Source: Candidatus Zixiibacteriota bacterium (GTDB taxonomy: Bacteria; Zixibacteria; MSB-5A5; JAABVY01; JAHJOQ01). Taken from it: a DNA stretch of 35,261 nt. Shown piece by piece: positions 1 to 8,717 of the stretch (positions are counted from its first letter, which is position 1; each line of letters starts with the position of its first letter). The position numbers and the translations under genes were made by a program. The notes beneath the pieces are model-generated. The model did no database searches. It saw only the letters and a list, made by a program, of their open reading frames with translations, and was not told the origin of the DNA. Location of the stretch: assembly GCA_018820315.1 (NCBI GenBank), contig JAHJOQ010000148.1, forward strand, positions 1 through 35,261, in the 5' to 3' direction.

Positions 1-1
1 G

Positions 2-457
2 GAGCTGGGCCATGTCGAAGCCCTCTGCGATGTATGGGACGTCGACGATCGAGAGGCGAATCTGCTGCTTGCTACATTGAACCGCCTTGAGGGTCAGGAT
101 GCTCCGATCAGACGCGCTCAACTTCTCCATGAACTGCTCGGTGAAATGAGCCTGAATGATCTCGCAGGTCTGCTGCCCGAATCTGATCGACAGATCGAGG
201 AACTGCATGCGCTTCTGGAGTTCCCTGCTGATGAGGTAGCCATTCAGTTGGAGGAGCAGGCTGAAGAGGAGGAGAAGGTGCTGCCGCGTGTCATGACGTT
301 TGTGGTGACTCCCGATCAGGAGCGACTCATAGAAGAAGCCGTAGAGTTGGCCAGTGACGGAACACCGGGCAGAGATCGCAAGGCACGAGGCCTCTCAAAC
401 CTTGCTCAACACTTCATAGAGGAACGAAATGGGAAAGAAGCACACCAGGATTCGTGA
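2..457 (+). CDS. ParB/Srx-fold nuclease-like phage protein, 5' end missing
   Basis: The reading frame is open from the first bases of the window, so the start lies upstream. The visible N-terminal part (HVEALCDVWDVDD, then EANLLLATLNRLEGQD) resembles the ParB N-terminal-like domain found in many phage ParB-type proteins, where a valine-rich strand leads into an A-x-x-L-x-x-TLN-x-L helix. The rest is acidic and helical, with a glutamate-rich stretch around EEQAEEEEK. Phage proteins of this type often sit just upstream of terminase genes, as here. The 3' end overlaps the next gene by 29 bases. The specific role (nuclease, DNA modification or partition) cannot be told from this fragment. Confidence 0.6.
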   Translation, partial: ELGHVEALCDVWDVDDREANLLLATLNRLEGQDAPIRRAQLLHELLGEMSLNDLAGLLPESDRQIEELHALLEFPADEVAIQLEEQAEEEEKVLPRVMTFVVTPDQERLIEEAVELASDGTPGRDRKARGLSNLAQHFIEERNGKEAHQDS

Positions 458-998
458 GGAAGCACGGCGGATGTTTCTCACTGGAGAAACAGACACCAAT
501 GCCGAGCTTGCCGGTCTGCTCCATGTCAAGCCACACACCATAGGCAAGTGGCGCAAGGAGGAAGACTGGGACGACTTGAGGATGAAGATCGATCGGCGGG
601 CTGCAGAGATGTTTGTCGAGAAGATCGCCAACGACCGTGTTACGCTTAATGTTCGTCACTATCGAATGTGGGAGTTGCTTCTGGCTAACCTTGCTGAGTA
701 TTTGAAGTCAGCAAAGGTCACCGATATCAGGGAGCTGGAACGCATCGCAGGCATCCTGGAGCGATCACAGAAGGGACAACGCTTGGCTAAAGGTCTGTCT
801 CAGACTGGAGATACCGAAGAAGCCATCCGCGCCCAGTCACAAGCTGAGATCAGGCGTGTGATCGACACTTTCATCGATGCGGTCAAGGAGTATGTCACGG
901 ATGAGAAGACCAGGGATAGTATCCGTCGCCACATTCTCGCAGCGCTACCTGAAGAAAAGGGTACCGGAATTGGCGGCTCCGGCAACGCGAGCAATTAG
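429..998 (+). CDS. Phage terminase small-subunit-like DNA-binding protein
   Basis: The protein has 189 residues. The N-terminal third holds a helix-turn-helix region: EEARRMFLTGE, then NAELAGLLHVKPHTIGKWRKEEDWDDL at about residues 22-48. This is the arrangement of phage terminase small subunits and DUF1804-like proteins, in which a resolvase-type HTH is followed by a WxxxEDWDxL motif. The remaining helices contain no enzymatic motif and would provide oligomerisation. The ATG at 429 follows an AGAGGA ribosome-binding site. The gene lies directly before a large terminase and overlaps it, which supports a role in recognising the packaging site. Similar HTH domains occur in other small phage regulators, so the call rests partly on context. 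Confidence 0.65.
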   Translation: MGKKHTRIREEARRMFLTGETDTNAELAGLLHVKPHTIGKWRKEEDWDDLRMKIDRRAAEMFVEKIANDRVTLNVRHYRMWELLLANLAEYLKSAKVTDIRELERIAGILERSQKGQRLAKGLSQTGDTEEAIRAQSQAEIRRVIDTFIDAVKEYVTDEKTRDSIRRHILAALPEEKGTGIGGSGNASN

Positions 999-2502
999 TG
1001 ATCCGCTGGCGGAGTGGGCCGTGGAGCGTGTACGACTGGAAGGTCTCCCTTTCCGGTTTGAGGGACACGAGTACCTCCGGGCTATATATGACGACACCTC
1101 TCCATATGTGGTCCTGAGCAAGGCTGCACAGATCGGTGGCACAACATGGGCTATTCTCAGAAGTCTGCACGCATGTCTCACAGGACTCAATGTCGTCTAC
1201 TTCTTTCCGACCAGAACCGATGTCCTCGACTTCTCAAAGACCAGAGTCAGTCCGCTGCTTGCAGACAATCCCTTCCTCTCTGAAATGATGACCGATACCG
1301 ATACTGCGGGATTGAAGAGAATCGGAGATTCGTATCTGTACCTCCGAGGAATGCAATCGACTGTCGGCATGAAATCAGTCCCCGCTGACATGGTCGTCTT
1401 CGATGAGTTGGATGAAACCTCACCCGCGGCCAAGGCGATGGCCAAGGAACGTCTGGCTCATTCGGATTACAAGCGCATCATAGAACTATCGAATCCCTCT
1501 TTGCCAGAATATGGGATCGATGAGCAGTATCAGAAATCGGACCAAAGGCACTGGACTTTGCGTTGCCCGGCTTGTGGGCACTGGACGGCTCCGGTGAAAG
1601 AGTTCCCTGTGAGATTGGGTCAGGATGTTAAGATCATCCGACGACGAAGCGACGGTACCTACTTCCTTGCATGCACCAAGTGTGGCGGGGAACTCGATAT
1701 AGCAGCTGGCGAGTGGGTTGCTGACTTCCCGGGACGGCCCATTCATGGATACCGTATCTCACAGCTCTTTTCTTCGAAGATCGATCCGGGCGAGATCATC
1801 ACAGAGTACCAGACTACTCGGTATCCCGATAGATTCTACAACCTCAAGATCGGCATTCCCTGGGCTGATCTCGAGAGGCGTCTCGATATCATGTCTGTAC
1901 TCAAGCTCTGCGGTGATTCTCCGATGTTTGAGCGCTGCGACCGAGGCAGTTGCGTTATGGGTGTTGATACCGGTAAGCAACTGCACGTGACTGTTCTGAG
2001 AGAAGACGGCATTGATCGCGAGAAGCGCCATCTGATTCATCTGGCTGTTTGTCATGACTTCTCGGATCTGGATGAGATCATGGAGAAGTTCCGCGTATGG
2101 CGATGCGTGATCGATGGGCTTCCTGAGACTCATGCAACACGAGACTTTGCACGCAGACATCGAGGGAAGGTCTTCCTCTGCTTCTTCAACGAGAGCCAGC
2201 GCGGAGTACCGAGGTGGGACAACGAATCCTTCACGGTCCAAATGAATCGCACCGAGGCGCTGGATGCCTCAAGAGCTGCTGTTCGAGAGAAGAAACTGAC
2301 TCTGCCGCGTCATCAGCCGATCATCGAGGAGTTTGCGCGGCACATGGCCTCTGATGCGAAGATATTGGAGGAAAACGAGGAGACCGGCGTTAAGAAATAC
2401 AAGTACGTCCGCACCGGTGAGGACCACTTCAGCTTGGCATTCACCTACGCGTGGCTCGCCGCATCCGATCACCGACTGAGGGCAGGCACATGGGGGCACT
2501 AG
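901..2502 (+). CDS. Phage terminase large subunit, GpA family
   Basis: This is the ATP-driven DNA-packaging motor and nuclease. From the ATG at 901 it has 533 residues. The ATPase domain shows a deviant Walker A, SKAAQIGGTT (about residues 73-82), with its lysine near the front as in the lambda gpA type (KSARVGYSK). A Walker B, DMVVFDELDE, lies at about 163-172. Two Cys pairs (CPACGHW and CTKCGGEL) form a zinc-ribbon-like insert. The C-terminal half contains MGVDTGKQ and CVIDGLPET, which fit acidic positions of the RNase H-like nuclease. The start is uncertain: in-frame ATGs at 877, 892 and 901 all overlap the small-subunit gene, and a TTG at 970 would reduce the overlap. Confidence 0.85.
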   Translation: MRRPGIVSVATFSQRYLKKRVPELAAPATRAISDPLAEWAVERVRLEGLPFRFEGHEYLRAIYDDTSPYVVLSKAAQIGGTTWAILRSLHACLTGLNVVYFFPTRTDVLDFSKTRVSPLLADNPFLSEMMTDTDTAGLKRIGDSYLYLRGMQSTVGMKSVPADMVVFDELDETSPAAKAMAKERLAHSDYKRIIELSNPSLPEYGIDEQYQKSDQRHWTLRCPACGHWTAPVKEFPVRLGQDVKIIRRRSDGTYFLACTKCGGELDIAAGEWVADFPGRPIHGYRISQLFSSKIDPGEIITEYQTTRYPDRFYNLKIGIPWADLERRLDIMSVLKLCGDSPMFERCDRGSCVMGVDTGKQLHVTVLREDGIDREKRHLIHLAVCHDFSDLDEIMEKFRVWRCVIDGLPETHATRDFARRHRGKVFLCFFNESQRGVPRWDNESFTVQMNRTEALDASRAAVREKKLTLPRHQPIIEEFARHMASDAKILEENEETGVKKYKYVRTGEDHFSLAFTYAWLAASDHRLRAGTWGH

Positions 2503-2503
2503 T

Positions 2504-2746
2504 GTTTATTCTGTCCTACGTGGTAAGAACCTTGAAACTGAGAAGTTCAGCGAAGAAAGACGAGATCAGCAATTCGAAACGATGAAGAAGGCGCAGACTA
2601 AAGTCCTGAATCTTCAATACTGGCACGATTTTATGAACTGTGTACGAATGGCAGGCTACCGAGGCGGCAAAATGATTTGTTCGCAAAATAACTTGCTGTT
2701 CTCTTACATGCTATATCTGATCCCTTTCTCTTCTCAGTTGATCTAA
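2504..2746 (+). pseudogene. Fragment of a DUF262 (GmrSD-type) protein
   Basis: The frame starting right after the terminase stop reads YSVLRGKNLETEKFSEERR, then KVLNLQYWHDFMN, AGYRGGKMICSQNNLLFSY and MLYLI before a stop at 2744-2746. From memory of the family, this matches an internal block of DUF262 proteins (typically YSYLRGKDLETGKFSEERRE followed by KMISSxNAxxxSYxxYLIG). Only about 80 residues remain of a protein normally several hundred long. Both sides are cut: the left edge coincides with the end of terL, and the right edge degenerates within about 10 residues after YLI. DUF262 proteins include the GmrS/GmrD modification-dependent restriction enzymes, so this may be the ruin of an anti-phage system. 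It is not a functional gene. Confidence 0.65.
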
Positions 2747-2837
2747 GAACAACATCTGTATCGAGCACAGCCTCCAGATCGACCCTATTGACATATTTCC
2801 CCGGCCCATCACATCTGACTTTGATAATCTTCCCCAT
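2631..2837 (-). pseudogene. Small conserved-looking protein, 3'-truncated
   Basis: A minus-strand gene starts at ATG 2837 behind a good GAGGTG ribosome-binding site. It begins MGKIIKVRCDGPGKYVNRVD and continues LEAVLDTDVVLRSTEKR. This start looks like a real gene, and it resembles small uncharacterised bacterial proteins that begin with KxIKVRCxGP and end in a Cys-rich zinc motif. After about residue 42 the frame runs into the antisense of the DUF262 fragment (KRTASYFANKSFCRLG), and the expected Cys motif is absent. The simplest reading is that a deletion or rearrangement joined its 5' half to the DUF262 remnant. Function is unknown. Confidence 0.45.
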
Positions 2838-2961
2838 TTTCACCTCATGTTTGATCAGAACTGACAGTCAAAGATAGCGGCGTGCGGCAGTAAAGTCAAC
2901 CGATTCGCGAATTCCAAGTGCTTATGCTGCCGAGTCGATGCACCGATTCGGAAAGAATCGT

Positions 2962-3450
2962 CTACTTCTCTTCATCATCGAGTTTGCGCAATTCGCGCAG
3001 GATGCCCAGGGCGCTGTTGCCGGTCGCAAGTTCAGCTATCTTCTCGAGTCGCTCCTGATCGGCCTCGAACTTCTTCTGCAATCTCGCTTCATAAGCCTTC
3101 TGGAGCTTTTCGAGGAGGTGCTCCAGTTCGTATGGTTTCGGCAGGTAGTCGAACGCACCAAGCCGCGTGCATTCCACCGCAGAATCGAGCGAGCCGTGAC
3201 CGGTGAGGATTATGACTTCGAGATACTTATGTTCTTTCTTGAGGATTTCCAGCACCTGCTTGCCGTTGAGGCCGGGCATCTTCAGATCGAGAAGAACCAG
3301 ATCGAATCTCTCTTTGCGCGCGATTTCAAGTGCCTGCTCGCCATTAGTCGCCTTTGTTATTTCGAAATCTCGAAGTTCCAGTCGTTTCGCAATCGAATCG
3401 AGGAACTTCAGTTCATCATCCACTATGAGGAGCCTTATCTTGCCTAACAT
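2962..3450 (-). CDS. Stand-alone response regulator receiver protein
   Basis: The protein has 162 residues from the ATG at 3450, which follows an AGAAGG ribosome-binding site at good spacing; an upstream in-frame start at 3495 lacks support. It has one complete receiver domain: acidic pair D11-D12, phospho-acceptor D55 in LLDLKMPG, T83 in ILTGHG and K105 in LPKPYE. After the receiver comes only a charged helical tail of about 45 residues with no DNA-binding or enzymatic output domain. It is the last gene of cassette A, 29 bases after the receiver-transporter fusion. It probably takes phosphate from the kinase encoded upstream (6150-7826) and acts by protein contact or as a phosphate sink. Both roles are inference. 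Confidence 0.9.
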   Translation of the reverse strand: MLGKIRLLIVDDELKFLDSIAKRLELRDFEITKATNGEQALEIARKERFDLVLLDLKMPGLNGKQVLEILKKEHKYLEVIILTGHGSLDSAVECTRLGAFDYLPKPYELEHLLEKLQKAYEARLQKKFEADQERLEKIAELATGNSALGILRELRKLDDEEK

Positions 3451-3479
3451 ACGTACCTTCTTTCTATGATCATACCATC

Positions 3480-5513
3480 CTAGAATCCGATCCAACGCCA
3501 GTAACCGAGAAATGTCCAGAACCAGAGCACGGCAAATGACAATAGCAGAACAACGAATCCATGCTTAAAGAAATCAGACAGCGTCACCAATTGCTCACCA
3601 GTTTGCGGATCCTTTGCAAGCGCGAAAGCGATAGCATTATTGGGGGTGCCGATAACGAGCATGTGCGCAAAGGAGGACGCAAACGCCGTGGCGAATCCGA
3701 TCATCCATGGATTTGTGCCGGATATTGTCGCCATCGGAATCGTAATCGGACCGATTGCCGAAACCGTGGCACCATCACTCATGAAGTTTGTCGTGATACC
3801 GGTGAATAAACTTGTTGCAATCGCGAGTCCCGTGCCGCTCCGCAGGAAGTCCGGCAGCAGGCTGACAAAGCTGTCCGCAAGATAGAGTGCGGCGCCGGTA
3901 ACAGCCAGCCCCTGTCCCAAGGCGCATGCACTGGCATATAGCGCAACGACATCCCAGGGAATTCTGGCAACATCGCGCCAACGAAGGACTCGCAGTATGT
4001 TCAGCACGATAAGGCACAGGATAACCGGTCCGCCCATGCCAAGCTTATCACTGGCCGTAATCCACAGGATGATCAAGCCCACGAGAGCGAATGCTGTGAT
4101 ATACTCTTTCTGGTTCATCGGACCGATCTTCTTGGCTGCCTGTTTGACCACTGAGGAGACATCGAGATTGCCGACCTTCAGTTTCTTCCGGAAAATGAGG
4201 AAGAAGTAAGTCCCTATCACAAGAGCCATCACCGGCACGAAGGGCAGCCCATACTGCACCCATTCTCCGAATGACGGAGCCACACCATAATCGGTAAGAA
4301 TTCCGAGCATGACCGCATTGCGCCCGCCGGCAGCAGGTGAACCGGGTCCGCCACAATTGGCAACAAAGCAGAGCGAAAGCACGAACATCACTGCCAGCGC
4401 CTTATCCTGTTTGGCTCCCGCAGCGCGCACACATGTGGCATACACCATCATGAATAGCGGCATTATGAAAGCGATTAGCGCATGCTCGGAGACAAATGAG
4501 CAGGCCATCCCGAACATTGGGAGAACCAGAAACAAAAGCAATTTCAGATTTTTCGCAGGCCCGAGCAGCAGAAGCCCAATCCTCCTGTCGAGTCCTGTCT
4601 TCGATATGGCGGTTGACATTGCCAATACGCCGAATATGAAAATCACGGCATCTTTGGAGTACGCTTTCGCGATATCGTCCGGTTTCATCACACCGAGGAA
4701 GTACATGAACGCCCCCACGAGCAGGGCGGTGATGCCGATCGGGATTGCACCGGTTGCCCAGAATAATGCCGCAACCAAGAGCGTGCCGAGCATGACTCTG
4801 GCCCGAAATGAGGCGCCGGACGGTGTCAGCGGTTCGCTGACCTTGACACCTTGACTGTCGACTCGTGTCGAGCCAAGTTTGCTGGTACGACCGTAGTACT
4901 CGGCGATATTCTCACCAACTTGCATCTTCGTATAGCCGGAATAGCCAAGTATAGGATCGCTTGTCTGACCTACCTTGGGCGATGATATCAATTGCATCAT
5001 CCGGTCCGGTGCCGGTGCAAGAACGATTGCCGCAAACAGAACGATTCCAAGGATGATCACCCCGGGCCGCGAATTGTGCGATCCCTTCAGCCAGCCCCAG
5101 GTGGAACCTTTGGAACTCTGCGGTATTTCGTGCTTTGCCAGCACCTGGATCTTATCCTCGCGCGCTTCATCTATAGTCTGGATGAGCTTCTCGAATTCAT
5201 AAGGCTTCTCCAGATACCGATAGGCATCGAGTCGACCGGTCTCCATCGCCGACTTAATGCTTCCGTGACCGGTCAGCATTATGACCTGAAGTTCCGGACG
5301 AAAACGCTTCAGCTCCATCAAAACTTCCTCACCGCTCATGCCCGGCATCTTGCGATCCAGTATGACAACATCAATATCTTTATCACTGCGAACAAGCTTC
5401 ACAGCATCCTCACCGCTGCTAAGTTCGACAGTGTCGTAACCACGCAACTTGAGACGCTGTGACAGCGATGTCCGAAATTTCTCTTCGTCGTCTATCAACA
5501 GTAGTCTGGACAT
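3480..5513 (-). CDS. Receiver domain fused to an SLC13/DASS-type anion transporter
   Basis: The protein has 677 residues. Residues 1-125 are a complete response-regulator receiver: acidic pair D8/D9, phospho-acceptor D53 in VILDRKMPG, T81 in MLTGHG and K103 in LEKPYE. After a linker, a first membrane helix (about 150-168) and an extracytoplasmic loop of about 70 residues, the rest is a multi-spanning permease with the two inverted repeats of the divalent anion:Na+ symporter (SLC13/ArsB) superfamily. Repeat landmarks are SFVSEHALIAF and NCGGPGSPAAGG in the first half, and TTNFMSDGATVSAIGPI and VIGTPNNAI in the second. The usual SNT ion-binding triplets read SEH and SDG. The receiver would lie in the cytoplasm, where a kinase could reach it. 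No stop or frameshift separates the parts. The start at ATG 5513 has a GGAG ribosome-binding site. The substrate is unknown. Confidence 0.9.
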   Translation of the reverse strand: MSRLLLIDDEEKFRTSLSQRLKLRGYDTVELSSGEDAVKLVRSDKDIDVVILDRKMPGMSGEEVLMELKRFRPELQVIMLTGHGSIKSAMETGRLDAYRYLEKPYEFEKLIQTIDEAREDKIQVLAKHEIPQSSKGSTWGWLKGSHNSRPGVIILGIVLFAAIVLAPAPDRMMQLISSPKVGQTSDPILGYSGYTKMQVGENIAEYYGRTSKLGSTRVDSQGVKVSEPLTPSGASFRARVMLGTLLVAALFWATGAIPIGITALLVGAFMYFLGVMKPDDIAKAYSKDAVIFIFGVLAMSTAISKTGLDRRIGLLLLGPAKNLKLLLFLVLPMFGMACSFVSEHALIAFIMPLFMMVYATCVRAAGAKQDKALAVMFVLSLCFVANCGGPGSPAAGGRNAVMLGILTDYGVAPSFGEWVQYGLPFVPVMALVIGTYFFLIFRKKLKVGNLDVSSVVKQAAKKIGPMNQKEYITAFALVGLIILWITASDKLGMGGPVILCLIVLNILRVLRWRDVARIPWDVVALYASACALGQGLAVTGAALYLADSFVSLLPDFLRSGTGLAIATSLFTGITTNFMSDGATVSAIGPITIPMATISGTNPWMIGFATAFASSFAHMLVIGTPNNAIAFALAKDPQTGEQLVTLSDFFKHGFVVLLLSFAVLWFWTFLGYWRWIGF

Positions 5514-5541
5514 TGGCTCACTCCAATCAACTCTCGTTGAT

Positions 5542-6090
5542 CTATTCCGAAAGGTTCTTCATGTTCTCGGCAACTTCCTGGCATAAGTCCGAAAGTCGTA
5601 GAAGTCCGATCACTTTGTTTCCGCTGGTAACCGGAATAGACAGACATTCCCATTGTATTATCTTCGATATCGCCTCGCCAAGAGTAGCATTCTCGTCTAT
5701 GTTTTCACTGACGGGGTGCATGAAATCCTTGACGCGCTGTCTTGAAGCCCTCCTGCAGTAGTCGGACAGATTATTCTGAAAGAACCGATAGTGATCCATG
5801 ACGGATGACATGAACTGCTCAGTCACTCCGGCGCTAGCCAACCTGCTTGTATCTTTCATGAAGTCACGTCGCGGCTCAAGAGCCTTGAGAAAGGCCAACT
5901 GACCAAGTTTCCCGACTATATTGCCTGCGGCATCGACAGCAAGCACCGCCCGAAGGGGTTGCCTCTTCCTGTCCCGGCGAGCCTGAGCCTCCTCAATCGC
6001 GACAATTGCATCCAGCAGAGTGGCTTCCTGTGACACCACCGCGCACATTTCCAAAGGGATCATTATATCTCTGACGGTTTTGGTTTTCAT
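5542..6090 (-). CDS. CBS-domain pair protein
   Basis: The protein has 182 residues and begins MKTKTVRDIMIPLEMC, a typical start of a CBS domain. The second CBS domain begins at VKDFMHPVSENIDENATLGE and ends IPVTSGNKVIGLLRLSDL. Between them lies a helical insert of about 45 residues (LKALEPRRDFMKD to FFQNNLSDYCRR). CBS pairs bind adenine nucleotides or other ligands and commonly gate transporters and channels. The gene lies between the kinase and the receiver-transporter fusion, and its ATG is preceded by AGGAGG. A similar CBS pair with a similar insert is fused to a receiver in cassette B (14877-15764), so the two probably share a role in sensing energy state or ligand for the transporter. 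Confidence 0.88.
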   Translation of the reverse strand: MKTKTVRDIMIPLEMCAVVSQEATLLDAIVAIEEAQARRDRKRQPLRAVLAVDAAGNIVGKLGQLAFLKALEPRRDFMKDTSRLASAGVTEQFMSSVMDHYRFFQNNLSDYCRRASRQRVKDFMHPVSENIDENATLGEAISKIIQWECLSIPVTSGNKVIGLLRLSDLCQEVAENMKNLSE

Positions 6091-6149
6091 GAAAACCTCC
6101 TGCCTTCATCGTACGAGCATGCATTGTGCATTTGATACTCCTCTATAGA

Positions 6150-7826
6150 TCAATGACCATTTGACTTTGAGTCTAATGGAATTACCGCAGTAAACTCGCT
6201 ACCCTTGCCGGGTTCGCTCTCAACGGTGATCTTGCCTCCAAGATTGCGCACAATGCCGTAACTGACCGACAGACCGAGACCGGTCCCCTTGCCGACCGCT
6301 TTTGTAGTGAAGAACGGCATGAATATATTCTCCAATTGTGCAAGCGTCATCCCCTTGCCAGTGTCGGATATGGCAATCATCACATAGTTCCCGGCACGCT
6401 TCGTCTTGATTCTTATCGTTCCCGGATTGTCCTCCATCGCATCGATGGCATTGTTTAGAATGTTCAGAATCACTTGCTCCAATTGGTTGCCATCTGTCAG
6501 AAGCTCAGGAATATCCGTGGCGTAAGTTCGAACAATCTTGATGTTCGAGACACTCAGCTCATGACCAAGCAGCCCATCGACGACTTCGTCGATCAGCCGA
6601 TGAACATTCTGATGCCGCAGCTCAATGTCAGTCTTGCGGACAAAGCCTAGAAGTTTGCGCGTGATATCACGACACCTGAAGACCGACTCCTGTATTGAAT
6701 CCAGGTAGTGCTTCAGTTCCTCCGGTTTTACAGGCTCTCCCAAACTCGGATCCATGAGGTCTTTCATCAACCCGGCTTCTTCATTTATGGATGCCAGCGG
6801 GTTGTTGATCTCATGTGCTATGCCGGCAGCGAGTTCTCCCACGGATGCTAGCTTGGCCGCGTGACTGAGTTGAGCCCTACTGGAATCTGAGTCTCTTTGA
6901 AGTTCCACTCGTTTCCGTGAACGATTGACAATCACAAAGAAGCCGGCCAGCACAAGAACTGCGGCAACCGATATCACTCGAAATCGAAAACCGGACAGCA
7001 GGCCGCTCTGTTTGGCTGCAGATTGTTGAACAATCAGGACCCAATCGACTGTACGGAGCCACGAGTAACCATACACGGATAATGAACCATTGATCCGTGT
7101 CTGTTCGGCACCTTGTCGAGGATCCTGAGGCGGCAGAACCGGTGAGGCTTCCAACGGGCGGCCGACACTCGACGCGACCAACTGAAAGTCACCGAGATGA
7201 TTGAGGATTGACGTTACAACTTCCTGCGCACCATTGAGGGAGCTTATGTATTCGTACAGCCTCTCGGGATCGAGAGTCGCTCTCAAGACAACCACACCAG
7301 AATAAGTCACCCTGCTCACCGCAATTGTAAAATGAGGTTTCTGACGAAAGCCGAGATAAATATCCGTGACTATTGTGCTGGATTCGCCCTTTGTCAGATC
7401 GGAATACCATTTCTCGCCACTGTAGCTTTTCTTTTCCAGTGACGGAAACGGACCCGAATATGCCACCTGCACACCTGATGAGTCGAAGAACCCGATATCA
7501 ACGAAGGCTTCGCTTATCCTGCGCAACTCCGTCAGGTAATCTTGCATGTTTGAGGATGTGGGCGGAATCGGGAATTTGGGATTATCAATCACGTTGGATA
7601 AATTCACCCGGCGCTCGGTCATGAAAAGATCGAGAGTGTTCGCCTGACTCTCTGCAATTGCCCTGAGATGAAGCCTCTCGGTCTCTGAAATAAATGCGCC
7701 GTATTGAAGAACGAAGTACGCGGTCAGAAGTATTACCGGACTAAGATAGATTGCTGAGAGCCTCAGGATGGTCTTCCGCCTTAGATCGCGGTAGTAATCA
7801 GCCGATGTTCCCCATGTCAAATTCAC
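6150..7826 (-). CDS. Membrane sensor histidine kinase (cassette A)
   Basis: The protein has 558 residues. Membrane helix 1 lies at about 22-43 and helix 2 at about 284-300. The extracytoplasmic region of about 240 residues between them has dCache-like features ([19 protein letters not shown], then [11 protein letters not shown] and [15 protein letters not shown]). The cytoplasmic part has a HisKA domain with H338 in [13 protein letters not shown] and an HATPase domain with N box ([10 protein letters not shown]), G1 (DTGKGM), F box (FMPFFTTK) and G2 (GKGTGLGLS). This is a complete autokinase without a receiver. It starts at GTG 7826 with a GGAG about 11 bases upstream, so the start is somewhat uncertain. 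It is the first gene of cassette A. The other kinase in the window is also 558 residues long and shares its sensor-domain motifs, so the two look paralogous. Confidence 0.93.
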   Translation of the reverse strand: MNLTWGTSADYYRDLRRKTILRLSAIYLSPVILLTAYFVLQYGAFISETERLHLRAIAESQANTLDLFMTERRVNLSNVIDNPKFPIPPTSSNMQDYLTELRRISEAFVDIGFFDSSGVQVAYSGPFPSLEKKSYSGEKWYSDLTKGESSTIVTDIYLGFRQKPHFTIAVSRVTYSGVVVLRATLDPERLYEYISSLNGAQEVVTSILNHLGDFQLVASSVGRPLEASPVLPPQDPRQGAEQTRINGSLSVYGYSWLRTVDWVLIVQQSAAKQSGLLSGFRFRVISVAAVLVLAGFFVIVNRSRKRVELQRDSDSSRAQLSHAAKLASVGELAAGIAHEINNPLASINEEAGLMKDLMDPSLGEPVKPEELKHYLDSIQESVFRCRDITRKLLGFVRKTDIELRHQNVHRLIDEVVDGLLGHELSVSNIKIVRTYATDIPELLTDGNQLEQVILNILNNAIDAMEDNPGTIRIKTKRAGNYVMIAISDTGKGMTLAQLENIFMPFFTTKAVGKGTGLGLSVSYGIVRNLGGKITVESEPGKGSEFTAVIPLDSKSNGH

Positions 7827-8053
7827 GAATGGTTACAATTCTCCCTGATCCTATTGACAAATGAACATTACTACTTCCGAATTCTTCGTGCAAGTATATT
7901 CTCACGCGAAATAGCCTTTTCCTTGTGAATAATCATGATAATTGCATCCAAAATTGCCAATGAGACACACCTATCCGTTGAATCATAACAAAAAGCGGCG
8001 TATTACATAGAATAGCATCGCAATCGTTCAATCCGAGACAATATCTCAGCAAA
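7827..8053. other. AT-rich intergenic region upstream of the cassette A kinase
   Basis: No gene is visible. This must hold the minus-strand promoter for the kinase at 7826. I searched for a sigma-54 -24/-12 pair (GG, ten bases, GC) in the minus direction and found only two candidates with 11-base spacing, so no promoter is called. Confidence 0.5.
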
Positions 8054-8717
8054 TTACTTCTTGTCTATCGCAACCTCTGCCATTTGAAACGTGATGTATC
8101 TGCTGTGCCTGACAACCTCCGCTCCAATCTTGATCAGTTTCACGAGGAGACTGCGAAGAGACCAGTGCTTGACTTTTCGGGGAAGAACCAGTCGTCGAAG
8201 AAAGTTTCCCAGATTATATGCCAGAACAAACAGCCAGAGCCTCACCTGATTCGAGACGAAATGCTTGCATGAGAGCCGTGTCCAGAATAACTCGTCGATG
8301 AGTGGTTTTGCCCATCGTTCTTTGAACCCACCTGCCATTGATATCTGACAGATTGTCGATGTCTTCCTTCTGGACCAGCATCTCGGTCTCGAAGCGTCCT
8401 ATCGTATTAGCACTTGCCGCGTGATTGCCCTTGCCCTTTTTCCCCGTGATCGCTCGCATGACAGGATCAACCGATAGACGCTGTGCATCATTGACGTCCT
8501 CATATCCAGCAAGACGACTATAAATCCATTGGCGTAAAAGCGTGGGCATATCATGTTGGATATTTCATCCAGTCCGGACATCGTAGAAAACGGCAGAGAC
8601 GGTGTCGAACAATCCAAGGGCGTCATCAAGGTCACGGTAAGCAAGGAGACCGCCGTCAGATGTCACCTTTGCACCGTGAAACTCGAGCTTAATACCTCCA
8701 TCAAAACCCATCTTCAT
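8054..8717 (-). pseudogene. IS1380-family transposase, frameshifted and missing its catalytic core
   Basis: Three minus-strand pieces in different frames together make an IS1380-type transposase. The N-terminus starts at ATG 8717 ([20 protein letters not shown]). The middle piece contains LLRQWIYSRLAGYEDVNDAQ, LSVDPVMRAITG and NTIGRFETEM. The C-terminus contains SNQVRLWLFVLAYNLGNFLR and ends near MAEVAIDKK. Such transposases usually have about 430-460 residues. Here the sequence jumps from RRVILD directly to the C-terminal RLSCKHFVSNQ, so some 150-200 residues with most of the DDE core are gone. There is also a frame break after about residue 50. The element is dead. No clear terminal inverted repeats were identified. 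Confidence 0.8.

Larger units (their letters stand above)
1..2502 (+). mobile_element. Prophage or phage-remnant packaging region, cut by the left window edge
   Basis: Three overlapping plus-strand genes (ParB-like nuclease-fold protein, terminase small-subunit-like protein, GpA-type large terminase) have the order and tight packing of a phage DNA-packaging module. The element extends left of the window. To the right it stops abruptly after the large terminase, where a portal or head gene would be expected. The next sequence is a DUF262 fragment instead, so the element is truncated or rearranged at this side. No integrase or attachment site is visible in the window. Confidence 0.75.

Noticed and set aside
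2944-2960. Hairpin CGATTC-ggaaa-GAATCG just past the stand-alone receiver gene as a terminator
   Set aside because: The stem is only six base pairs and no T-tract follows on the minus strand.
7827-8053. Sigma-54 promoter for the cassette A kinase on the minus strand
   Set aside because: The two candidates with GC and CC elements have 11 instead of 10 bases between them, which normally abolishes activity.
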